Positions 1-6,980 of a stretch of DNA of 23,482 nucleotides are shown piece after piece. The notes beneath the pieces were generated by a model. That model was not told the origin of the DNA and did not search any database. It saw only the letters and a list, made by a program, of their open reading frames with translations. Within the stretch, counting starts at the first letter, position 1, and each line of letters starts with the position of its first letter. This stretch comes from VGEM01 sp033764265 (GTDB lineage: Bacteria; Pseudomonadota; Alphaproteobacteria; Rhodospirillales; Rhodospirillaceae): the NCBI GenBank assembly GCA_033764265.1, contig JANRJB010000379.1, forward strand, positions 1-23,482, in the 5' to 3' direction. The translations under genes and the position numbers were made by a program.

Positions 1-315
1 ATCATCGCCACCGCGCTGATCGACACCGGCAGCCGCATGGACGAGGTGATCTTCGAAGAGTTCAAGGGCACCGGCAACTCGGAAATCGTGCTCGACCGCA
101 AGCTCGCCGACAAGCGCGTGTTCCCGTCGATCGATATTTCCAAGTCGGGCACGCGCAAGGAAGAGTTGCTCGTGGGCCAGGGCACGCTATCGAAGATGTG
201 GGTGCTGCGCCGCATTCTCGACCCGATGGGCGTGCAGGACGGCATGGAGTTCCTGCTCGACAAGCTGCGCGAGACGAAGAACAACAACGAGTTCTTCGAC
301 CGCATGAACAAGTGA
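1..315 (+). CDS. rho: Transcription termination factor Rho, C-terminal part
   Basis: Rho is the hexameric RNA helicase/ATPase that ends factor-dependent transcripts. The reading frame is open from base 1, so the gene begins upstream of the window. Only the last 104 residues are present, ending at TGA 313-315. Family landmarks include TALIDTGSRMDEVIFEEFKGTGN, DRKLADKRVFPSIDISKSGTR and WVLRRILDPMG, which belong to the C-terminal half of the RecA-like motor. The N-terminal RNA-binding domain and the Walker A and B motifs lie outside the window. In many alphaproteobacteria rho sits just before mnmE; here three genes separate them. Nothing in the visible part looks damaged. Confidence 0.97.
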   Translation: MIATALIDTGSRMDEVIFEEFKGTGNSEIVLDRKLADKRVFPSIDISKSGTRKEELLVGQGTLSKMWVLRRILDPMGVQDGMEFLLDKLRETKNNNEFFDRMNK

Positions 316-337
316 CGGCGACTTTCGTCGCCGTCAC
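312..337 (-). terminator. Hairpin over the rho stop codon, likely terminator of the qor/ogt transcript
   Basis: GTGACGGCGAC (312-322) pairs perfectly with GTCGCCGTCAC (327-337), giving an 11-bp stem. Read on the - strand the loop is GAAA, a stable GNRA tetraloop, and the stem is followed by TTGTT. That resembles a weak intrinsic terminator for the leftward qor/ogt transcript, about 45 bases past the qor stop. On the + strand no T-run follows, so for rho it would be at most a 3' stabilising hairpin. The left arm includes the rho stop codon. Confidence 0.6.
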
Positions 338-381
338 CCAGGCGTCAGCCAGGGTCCATCATTCAAACAAAGAGCGCCGCG

Positions 382-1356
382 CTACGGCACCAGCACCGTC
401 GATCCGGTGGTGCGCCGCGCCTCCAGGTCGCCGTGGGCGTGCGGGGCCTGTTCCAGTCCGTAGGACTGTCCGACATCGTTGGTCACCTTGCCCGCGGCGA
501 TCATTTCGAACAGCTCCGTCATGCCGCGCACCAGATCGGCGCGCGCGCCCGTGTAATGGGCCAGCGTCGGGCGCGTGACGAACAGCGAGCCCTTGGGCGC
601 GAGCGAGCCCACATCCAGCGCCGGCGGCGGGCCCGAGGCATTACCGAAGGACACCATGAGACCGCGGGGCGACAGACAATCGAGCGATTTGAAGAACGTA
701 TCCTTGCCGACGCCGTCGTAAACCACCGACACGCCCCTGCCGCCGGTCAGCTCCTTGACCCGGGCGACGAAATCCTCGGTCTTGTACAGGATCACGTCCC
801 CACAGCCCGCCTTGCGCGCGGCGGCGGCCTTGTCGGCGCTGCCGACGGTGCCGATGACGCGTGCGCCCAGGGCCGTGGCCCATTGGCAGAACATCAGCCC
901 GACGCCCCCGGCGGCGGCATGGAACAGCACCGTCTCGCCGGGCTGAAGGGCGTGCATGCTGCGCACCAGGTACCAGACCGTCAGCCCGCGCAACAGACCG
1001 CCGCCGAGCTGTTCGTCCTTCAGGCGGGCCGGCACCTTGACCAGGCTGGCCGCGGGGATCAGGCGTGCCTCGGCATAGCCGCCGATCGGGCCGTTGCCGT
1101 AGCAGACCCGATCTCCGGGGCTAAGGTCGGCGACGCCGGGGCCGACCTCCTCGACCACACCGACGCCCTCCATGCCCGGCGTCAGCGGTTTGGGCAGCGG
1201 ATAAAGCCCGGAGCGGTGGTAGCAGTCGATGAAATTCACGCCGATCAGGCTTTGGCGCAGGCGCACCTGGCCCTCGCCCGGCTTGGCCAGGCTCACGTCC
1301 TCGAGCCGCATCGCCTCCGGCCCGCCGTTCTCGCGCACCACAATCGCCTTGACCAT
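382..1356 (-). CDS. qor: NADPH:quinone oxidoreductase, zinc-independent MDR family
   Basis: This is a medium-chain dehydrogenase/reductase of the quinone oxidoreductase type, expected to be a cytoplasmic enzyme that reduces quinones or enones with NADPH. The 324 residues match the usual family length. The N-terminal GroES-like domain carries VNFIDCYHRSG (residues 40-50) and the GMEGVGVVEEVGPGV segment (61-75). The Rossmann domain has the nucleotide-binding AAGGVG at 148-153. The structural-zinc cysteines of alcohol dehydrogenases are absent, as expected for this subfamily. I chose the ATG at 1356 because a GGGGGG run lies six bases upstream; an ATG two codons earlier overlaps that run. It follows ogt by 25 bases, so the two are probably cotranscribed. 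The substrate cannot be told from sequence. Confidence 0.88.
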   Translation of the reverse strand: MVKAIVVRENGGPEAMRLEDVSLAKPGEGQVRLRQSLIGVNFIDCYHRSGLYPLPKPLTPGMEGVGVVEEVGPGVADLSPGDRVCYGNGPIGGYAEARLIPAASLVKVPARLKDEQLGGGLLRGLTVWYLVRSMHALQPGETVLFHAAAGGVGLMFCQWATALGARVIGTVGSADKAAAARKAGCGDVILYKTEDFVARVKELTGGRGVSVVYDGVGKDTFFKSLDCLSPRGLMVSFGNASGPPPALDVGSLAPKGSLFVTRPTLAHYTGARADLVRGMTELFEMIAAGKVTNDVGQSYGLEQAPHAHGDLEARRTTGSTVLVP

Positions 1357-1381
1357 CGGCATCCCCCCGCGCACCGCGAAC

Positions 1382-1849
1382 TCAGACTCGAAGCTCCGCC
1401 TGGGTCTCGATTCCTTCCAGGCGCATCAAGGCGGCTTTTGTAGCCAATCCGCCTTCGCCCGAATAGCCGCAGAGATGTCCGTTGGCGCCGACGACCCGAT
1501 GGCAGGGAATGATGATCGGGATCGGGTTGGCGCCACAGGCCGCGCCGACCGCGCGCGCCGCCGATCCGAGCCGGGCCGCCAGCGCGCCGTAGGAGGTGGT
1601 GCGCCCGTACGGAATCCTGCCGAGCGCCCGCCACACCTTCTGCTGGAATGGCGTGCCCACCGGCGACAACGGCAGGTCGAAGACGGTGAGCGTGCCATCG
1701 AAGTAAGCGTCGAACTGGCGCTGCGCGCGCCGCAGCAGGGGTGTCGGCGCGTTGTCGCGCGCCCAACCCCAATCGACCGAGACGATCGCGCCGTCTTCCT
1801 CGCTGACCGTGATGTCGCCGATCGGGGAATGAAACGAGAGTTGCGGCAT
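1382..1849 (-). CDS. ogt: Methylated-DNA--protein-cysteine methyltransferase
   Basis: This suicide repair protein moves a methyl group from O6-methylguanine in DNA onto its own cysteine. It has 155 residues. A short N-terminal domain is followed by the C-terminal DNA-binding/transferase domain (about 65-150), with FQQKVWRALGRIPYGRTTSYG (68-88) and the active-site motif IPCHRV, nucleophile Cys116. The start at 1849 has GGAG seven bases upstream. No AraC-type or Ada domain is present, so this is the stand-alone repair form. It is the first gene of the leftward ogt/qor pair and diverges from the DUF6489-like gene across 127 bases. That gap holds an 8-bp GC-rich inverted repeat (1900-1907 with 1927-1934) but no convincing promoter hexamers. 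Confidence 0.95.
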   Translation of the reverse strand: MPQLSFHSPIGDITVSEEDGAIVSVDWGWARDNAPTPLLRRAQRQFDAYFDGTLTVFDLPLSPVGTPFQQKVWRALGRIPYGRTTSYGALAARLGSAARAVGAACGANPIPIIIPCHRVVGANGHLCGYSGEGGLATKAALMRLEGIETQAELRV

Positions 1850-1976
1850 GAGGAGTCTCCGGTTTCGGATGCCGTGCGGCGGAGGTTCGTGGACACGGCC
1901 GGGCCGGAACCTTACCCTGCTGGCCGCCGGCCCGCGACACCGGGCACGAATTGGGGCCAGACAAGGGAACGGCGCC

Positions 1977-2210
1977 ATGAAGATCACCATCAATGTCGAT
2001 TGCTCCCCCGAGGAAGCCCGCGCGTTTCTCGGCCTGCCGGACGTTGTGCCGCTGCAAGAGACGGCCATGAAGCATTTTCAGAGCCAGATGGAGAAAGCGG
2101 TTCAAGCCATGGATCCCGAAACGGTGATGAAGACGTTCTTTCCCGCAGGCCCTGACAAGATCGCCGAGATGCAGAAGGCCTTTTGGGGTCAATTCACCAA
2201 AGGCGGCTGA
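1977..2210 (+). CDS. Small DUF6489-like protein
   Basis: A 77-residue acidic-to-neutral protein beginning MKITINVDCSPEEARAFLGL. The start pattern, a short beta strand followed by SPEEARAFLGLPDV, matches my memory of the DUF6489 family, which is common in alphaproteobacteria and has no known function. The rest looks helical (residues 29-50 and 60-75) and ends QFTKGG. No signal peptide or membrane segment is visible. The ATG at 1977 is preceded by AAGGGAA at a workable distance; an upstream in-frame ATG at 1848 would add 43 residues of low-quality, arginine-rich sequence and is unlikely. It lies 39 bases before mnmE on the same strand and may share its transcript. The family name is from memory. 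Confidence 0.8.
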   Translation: MKITINVDCSPEEARAFLGLPDVVPLQETAMKHFQSQMEKAVQAMDPETVMKTFFPAGPDKIAEMQKAFWGQFTKGG

Positions 2211-2249
2211 GACCTCCGGGTCGCGCCGCGGCCATAGCCCAGGGACACC

Positions 2250-3596
2250 GTGAGCGCCGAGACTATTTTTGCGTTGGCCTCCGCCCCCGGACGTGCGGGC
2301 ATCGCGGTGATCCGCGTCTCTGGTCCCAAGGCGGCCAAGGCCCTGGCCCGGCTCGGCGTGACCGGGCCGCCACCGCCGCGGCGCGCCGCGCGAGCGGTCT
2401 TCTCCGATCCCATCAGCGGCGAGGCGCTGGACGACGGCCTGGTGATCTGGTTCCCCGCGCCGCACAGCTTCACCGGCGAGGACGTGGCCGAGCTGCACGT
2501 GCACGGCGGCCGCGCGGTGATCGACAGCGTGCTGGCCGCGCTGGCCGGCATCGGCGGCTTGCGCCCGGCCGAGCCCGGCGAATTCACGCGCCGGGCCTTC
2601 GACAACGACAAGCTTGACCTGACCCAGGCCGAGGCCCTGGCCGATCTGGTGGATGCCGAGACCCGCGCCCAGCAGCGCCAGGCGCTGCGCCAGATGGGCG
2701 GAGCGTTGAAGGAACTTTACGACGATTGGCGCCAGCGCATGGTCCAGGCGCTCGCCCATCTGGAAGCGGTGATCGATTTCCCCGACGACGATCTGCCCGC
2801 CGACGTGGCCGACAAAGTCTGGGGCGAGGTGCGCGAGCTGGAACGCCGCATTGCCGACCATCTGGACGACGCGCGGCGCGGCGAGCGCATCCGCGAAGGC
2901 CTGTCGATCGCCATCCTGGGCCCGCCCAATGCTGGCAAGTCGAGCCTGCTCAACGCGCTGGCCAGACGCGAAGCGGCCATTGTCGCCGCCACGCCCGGCA
3001 CCACCCGCGATGTGATCGAGGTGCACATGGATCTAGGCGGTTACGCCGTGACCCTGGCCGATACCGCGGGGCTGCGCGCGGCCGGCGACGCCATCGAGGA
3101 CGAGGGCATCCGCCGCGCCCGCCGGCGTGCCGAGGCCGCTGACATCAGGTTGATCGTGTTCGACGGCGCGGTTTATCCGGCGCGCGACCGGGAAACGGAG
3201 ACGCTGATCGACGACGCGAGCCTGGTTGTCGTCAACAAGTCCGACTTGCTCGACCAGGGCCGCGAGTGGGAGATCGACGCCGACGACGGCTGGCGCGTGA
3301 CCCACTTCGTTTCGGTACTGACCGGTTTCGGCCTGTCGGCCATGCTGCAGCGCCTGGAGGCGCTGATCAAAACCAAGGTCGAGGGCGGCGCGCTGGCGCC
3401 GTTGACGCGCGCCCGCCACCGCCGCGCGCTCGAGGAGTGTTTGGCGGCGCTGGCACGCAGCCAGACCGCAGCATTGCCGGAACTGGCGGCCGAGGACTTG
3501 CGATTGGCGGCACGGGCGCTTGGTCGCCTCACCGGCCGCATTGATGTCGAGGACGTACTGGACGCCGTGTTCCGCGACTTTTGTATCGGCAAGTAA
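2250..3596 (+). CDS. mnmE: tRNA modification GTPase MnmE
   Basis: MnmE is a potassium-dependent GTPase that works with MnmG to install the carboxymethylaminomethyl group on wobble uridine 34 of certain tRNAs. The 448 residues fit the family. The N-terminal tetrahydrofolate-binding domain covers about 1-120. A helical domain is split around the G domain, which has GPPNAGKSS (G1, 224-232), TPGTTRD (248-254), DTAG (G3, 271-274) and NKSD (G4, 329-332). The C-terminus carries the essential CIGK motif (445-448), whose cysteine is needed for modification. The start is GTG at 2250, behind AGGGA. mnmG follows after 44 bases, which contain a TATAAC-like -10 candidate at 3609 but no good -35. Confidence 0.98.
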   Translation: MSAETIFALASAPGRAGIAVIRVSGPKAAKALARLGVTGPPPPRRAARAVFSDPISGEALDDGLVIWFPAPHSFTGEDVAELHVHGGRAVIDSVLAALAGIGGLRPAEPGEFTRRAFDNDKLDLTQAEALADLVDAETRAQQRQALRQMGGALKELYDDWRQRMVQALAHLEAVIDFPDDDLPADVADKVWGEVRELERRIADHLDDARRGERIREGLSIAILGPPNAGKSSLLNALARREAAIVAATPGTTRDVIEVHMDLGGYAVTLADTAGLRAAGDAIEDEGIRRARRRAEAADIRLIVFDGAVYPARDRETETLIDDASLVVVNKSDLLDQGREWEIDADDGWRVTHFVSVLTGFGLSAMLQRLEALIKTKVEGGALAPLTRARHRRALEECLAALARSQTAALPELAAEDLRLAARALGRLTGRIDVEDVLDAVFRDFCIGK

Positions 3597-3640
3597 GCCC
3601 TCTCGCGCTATAACGCGCCGCGCGTGAACCAGGCGCGGCC

Positions 3641-5545
3641 ATGGCCAATAAAACCATTCAGTACGACGTGATCGTTGTTGGCGGCGGCCATGCCGGCTGC
3701 GAGGCCGCGGCCGCGTCGGCCCGCGTCGGCGCGCGCACACTGCTGTTGACCCATCGCGCCGACACCATCGGCCAGATGTCGTGCAACCCGGCCATCGGCG
3801 GCTTGGCCAAGGGCCACCTGGTGCGCGAGATCGACGCCTTCGACGGCGTGATGGCCCGCGCCATCGATGCGGCGGGCATCCAGTTTCGCGTGCTCAACCG
3901 CTCCAAGGGGCCGGCGGTGCGGGGGCCCCCCGCCCAGGCCGACCGCACCCGCTACAGGCGGGCGATGCAGGCACTGTTGGCCGAGCAGGCCAACCTGATC
4001 ATCCGCGCGGCCGCGGTCGAAGACCTGATGTTCGATCCGAGTCGCTCGCGCGTCGGCGGGGTGGTCACCGCGGCGGGTGAAGAGATTCGTGCCGGCGCCG
4101 TAGTCCTGACCACCGGCACTTTTCTGCGCGGACTGATCCATCGCGGCGAACAACGCACCCCGGCCGGTCGGTTTGGTGAAGCGCCTGCGCTCGGCTTGTC
4201 CAACTCATTGGAAAAAATAGGATTTTCGCTCGGCCGCTTGAAGACCGGGACCCCGCCGCGGCTGGATGGGCGGACCATAGATTGGGCGGGAGTTGATCTA
4301 CAACCGGGGGATGATCCGGCCGAGCCGTTCTCCACACTGACCGACCGGATCGGCGTTCCGCAGGTTCAGTGCGGCATCACCTTTACAACCCCCGCGGCCC
4401 ATGCGCTGATCCTGGCCAACAAGCATCGGGCGCCCATGTACAACGGGCAGATCAAGAGCGCCGGCCCGCGCTATTGCCCATCAATCGAGGACAAGGTTGT
4501 CCGTTTTTCGGACCGGGACCGGCACCAGATTTTTTTGGAGCCCGAAGGGCTGGACGATATCACTGTCTACCCCAACGGAATTTCGACATCCCTGCCGGAC
4601 GACGTCCAGCGCGAGATGCTGCGCCACATTCCCGGTTTGGAGCGGGCCCGCATGCTGCAGGCCGGCTACGCCATCGAGTACGATTACGTCGATCCCCGTG
4701 AGCTGAATGCGTCGTTGGAAACCAAGCGGGTCAAGGGCCTTTACTTCGCCGGCCAGATCAACGGCACAACGGGCTATGAAGAGGCTGCCGCGCAGGGCTT
4801 GATGGCCGGCTTGAACGCGGCGCGTGCGGTCGGTGGGTTGGAGCCCATATTGATCGACCGTGCCGACGGCTATATCGGCGTCATGATCGACGACCTGACG
4901 AGTTTGGGCACGGCCGAGCCCTATCGGATGTTCACGTCCCGCGCCGAGTTCCGCCTGCTTCTGCGCGCGGACAATGCCGACCTGCGCCTGACTGACCGGG
5001 GCATCTCTGCGGGTTGTGTGGGACCCCAGCGCCAGCGCGCATTCGCCACCAAGAAAGCCGCGCTCGCGCGTGCCCGTGGCGCAATGGCGAGCACAAGTTT
5101 TACGCCACCTCAACTCGCGGCGTTGGGTTTTGAAGTCAACCAGGACGGCGTCCGGCGAAGCCAGCTTGACGTTCTCGCCATGCCCGGCATGTCCTTGGCC
5201 AAGTTGCGACAGATCTGGCCAGAGCTGGAGGACGTTTCGCCCGCGATTGCCGAGCAACTCGAGATCGAAGCCCGCTACCGCGGTTACGTCGACCGGCAAG
5301 AAGCGGATATCAAGGCCTTCCGAAAAGACGAGAGCTTGGAGCTTCTCCAGAACCTCGACTACGGGGCCATCGGCGGTCTATCGAACGAAGTCCGCCAAAA
5401 GCTGGCTTTGGCACAGCCGCGGACACTCGGCGCCGCCGCCCGAATTCCAGGCGTGACGCCGGCCGCGCTGACGGCCCTTTTGCGTCATGTCCGCAAGCGG
5501 GTGCGGGTGGAACGCACCGACCGGTCAGGCGAGTTCGCCGCCTAA
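3641..5545 (+). CDS. mnmG: tRNA uridine-5-carboxymethylaminomethyl enzyme MnmG
   Basis: MnmG is the FAD- and NADH-binding partner of MnmE. Its 634 residues match the long alphaproteobacterial form. The FAD-binding dinucleotide motif GGGHAG is at 14-19, followed by QMSCNPAIGGLAKGHLVREID (45-65), SKGPAVR (88-94), AGQINGTTGYEEAAAQGL and, further on, TSRAEFRLLLRADNADLRLT. The C-terminal helical domain that contacts MnmE and tRNA is complete. One oddity: residue 97 is proline (codon 3929-3931, CCC) where the family normally has arginine before the AQAD segment. The site lies in a run of five G followed by six C, so a read error is possible. The stop codon is directly followed by the rsmG start and a parS site. 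Confidence 0.97.
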   Translation: MANKTIQYDVIVVGGGHAGCEAAAASARVGARTLLLTHRADTIGQMSCNPAIGGLAKGHLVREIDAFDGVMARAIDAAGIQFRVLNRSKGPAVRGPPAQADRTRYRRAMQALLAEQANLIIRAAAVEDLMFDPSRSRVGGVVTAAGEEIRAGAVVLTTGTFLRGLIHRGEQRTPAGRFGEAPALGLSNSLEKIGFSLGRLKTGTPPRLDGRTIDWAGVDLQPGDDPAEPFSTLTDRIGVPQVQCGITFTTPAAHALILANKHRAPMYNGQIKSAGPRYCPSIEDKVVRFSDRDRHQIFLEPEGLDDITVYPNGISTSLPDDVQREMLRHIPGLERARMLQAGYAIEYDYVDPRELNASLETKRVKGLYFAGQINGTTGYEEAAAQGLMAGLNAARAVGGLEPILIDRADGYIGVMIDDLTSLGTAEPYRMFTSRAEFRLLLRADNADLRLTDRGISAGCVGPQRQRAFATKKAALARARGAMASTSFTPPQLAALGFEVNQDGVRRSQLDVLAMPGMSLAKLRQIWPELEDVSPAIAEQLEIEARYRGYVDRQEADIKAFRKDESLELLQNLDYGAIGGLSNEVRQKLALAQPRTLGAAARIPGVTPAALTALLRHVRKRVRVERTDRSGEFAA

Positions 5546-6187
5546 GTGTTTCACGTGAAACAACCAATTGGTTATGGGGCGAATCAATTCCTGGCGGATT
5601 CGAATGTTTCACGTGAAACATTCGAGCGCTTGAAAACCTTCGCCGACCTGCTGACCCGGTGGAATCAGAAAATCAACCTGATCTCCCGGGCAACCGAAGG
5701 TGACCTCTGGCGACGCCATATTCTTGATTCGAGTCAATTGGTTAGGTACCTGCCCGCGCCGCCGGGACCGGTTATCGATTTGGGCTCCGGGGCAGGCTTC
5801 CCAGGCCTTGTCCTGGGAATCCTGGGGACGCCGGAGGTTACCCTGATTGAGGCGGACGCGCGCAAGGCCGCATTTCTGCGGGAGGCGGCGCGGGAGACGG
5901 GGACCCCGGTCGAAATCATTGTGGCCCGAATCGAGCGGGTTGCGCCACGGCCTGCCCGGGCCGTGACAGCCAGGGCGGTCGCCCCTCTGGCCCAGTTGCT
6001 GGATCTGGCCCTGCCCTTTTTGGGGCCCCGCACGGTCGGGCTGTTTCTCAAAGGTCAAAATCTGGGGGTTGAGTTGACCGAGGCCCACAAAATATGGAGA
6101 ATGAACATTGATCGGTTTCCAAGTCAGTCCGATCCTTCGGCCTTTGTGGTGTGTGTGCGCGAGGTGAGTCGTGTCCAACCAGTCTGA
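5546..6187 (+). CDS. rsmG: 16S rRNA guanine-N7 methyltransferase RsmG
   Basis: RsmG methylates N7 of G527 in 16S rRNA using S-adenosylmethionine. With the GTG start at 5546 the protein has 213 residues, close to the family norm. The SAM-binding motif VIDLGSGAGFPG lies at 76-87, and an upstream helix holds LLTRWNQKINLIS (35-47). The start is uncertain: GTG 5546 directly abuts the mnmG stop, a second in-frame GTG is at 5555, there is no nearby in-frame ATG, and no clear ribosome-binding site is visible. Both candidate starts touch the first parS site, and the second parS encodes part of NVSRETF (20-26). Expression by translational coupling to mnmG is likely. The 3' end overlaps parA by 17 bases. 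Confidence 0.94.
   Translation: MFHVKQPIGYGANQFLADSNVSRETFERLKTFADLLTRWNQKINLISRATEGDLWRRHILDSSQLVRYLPAPPGPVIDLGSGAGFPGLVLGILGTPEVTLIEADARKAAFLREAARETGTPVEIIVARIERVAPRPARAVTARAVAPLAQLLDLALPFLGPRTVGLFLKGQNLGVELTEAHKIWRMNIDRFPSQSDPSAFVVCVREVSRVQPV
5547..5562. promoter_or_regulatory. parS: parS centromere site 1
   Basis: TGTTTCACGTGAAACA is the exact 16-bp palindrome bound by chromosomal ParB proteins. It begins one base into the rsmG start codon and lies directly behind the mnmG stop. parA and parB lie downstream in the same cluster, so the site is very probably active in origin segregation. Confidence 0.95.
5600..5625. promoter_or_regulatory. parS: parS centromere site 2, extended palindrome
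   Basis: The same 16-bp core occurs at 5605-5620. Here the flanks extend the dyad: TCGAA on the left pairs with TTCGA on the right, giving a perfect 26-bp palindrome. Its centre is 58 bases from that of site 1. The site is inside the rsmG coding region and is read there as part of NVSRETFE, so the same bases serve as centromere and codons. Confidence 0.95.
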
Positions 6188-6980
6188 GGCTCCAACCCCG
6201 GCGCTGCGGCCGCGGATTCTCGCCATCTCCAATCAAAAAGGCGGAGTCGGCAAGACCACAACCGCGGTGAATTTGGCAACCGCCATGGCCGCCGTGGACC
6301 GCAAGGTTCTGGTGATCGACCTTGACCCCCAGGGCAACGCATCCACCAGCCTGGGCATCGATCAGAAACGCCGAGTCATCAACACCTACCACCTGTTGAC
6401 CGGTGAGGCGACGATTGCACAAGCCGCCGTGCCGACCGCGGTTCCCAATCTCTTCGTCGTCCCCTCGGGCGTCGATCTGGCCGGCGGCGAGTTGGAACTG
6501 GTCGATGTCGAAAACCGCCACGCCCGGCTGCGCGACGCGCTTGTCAATAACGCCGGATTCGATTTCATCCTGATCGACTGCCCGCCTTCGCTCGGGCTCC
6601 TGACCTTGAACGCCCTGGTCGCGGCCGACGCGGTGATGGTGCCGCTACAGGCGGAGTTTCTCGCCCTCGAAGGCATCAGCCACCTGGTGCGCACCATCGA
6701 GCGGGTCCGCAAGGGATTCAATCCACGCCTTGAGATTCAGGGCATCGTCCTGACCATGGTCGACAAGCGCAACAACTTGTCGGAGATGGTGGAAAACGAT
6801 GTGCGCGGCTATTTCGGCGCCAAAGTTTATAACACGGTCATTCCGCGCAACGTGCGCATCTCCGAAGCGCCTTCCCACGGCAAGCCGATTCTGCTCTATG
6901 ATTTCGGCTCCAAAGGCGCGCAGGCGTATCTCAATCTGGCCGGCGAAGTCCTCAAGCGTGAGCAAGCGGTCGCGGCATGA
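6171..6980 (+). CDS. parA: Chromosome partitioning ATPase ParA
   Basis: ParA is the Walker-type ATPase that drives segregation of the ParB-parS complex over the nucleoid. It has 269 residues. The deviant Walker A motif KGGVGKTT is at 23-30, followed by VLVIDLDPQGNAS (46-58, Walker A') and FILIDCPPSLG (Walker B). The short N-terminus lacks a DNA-binding domain, so this is the small chromosomal type. The GTG start at 6171 is preceded by GAGGTGAG and lies 17 bases inside the rsmG end. The stop overlaps the parB start (ATGA), so parA and parB are translationally coupled. Confidence 0.97.
   Translation: MSNQSEAPTPALRPRILAISNQKGGVGKTTTAVNLATAMAAVDRKVLVIDLDPQGNASTSLGIDQKRRVINTYHLLTGEATIAQAAVPTAVPNLFVVPSGVDLAGGELELVDVENRHARLRDALVNNAGFDFILIDCPPSLGLLTLNALVAADAVMVPLQAEFLALEGISHLVRTIERVRKGFNPRLEIQGIVLTMVDKRNNLSEMVENDVRGYFGAKVYNTVIPRNVRISEAPSHGKPILLYDFGSKGAQAYLNLAGEVLKREQAVAA

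Noticed and set aside
433..1443. Long + strand open frame of 336 codons opposite qor
   Set aside because: It is a GC-rich shadow of the clear quinone oxidoreductase on the other strand; the residues are rich in Arg, Ala and His and show no family motif.
1900..1934. Inverted repeat CGGGCCGG/CCGGCCCG between ogt and the DUF6489-like gene
   Set aside because: An 8-bp GC-only match with a 19-base loop is easily met by chance in DNA of this composition.
2496..2506. CACGTG-centred palindrome in mnmE (GTGCACGTGCAC-like) as a third parS
   Set aside because: Only the central hexamer matches; the TGTTT/AAACA arms are missing.
1293..3026. 577-codon - strand open frame across ogt, DUF6489 and mnmE
   Set aside because: It runs antisense through three well-supported genes in another frame and has no recognisable domain.
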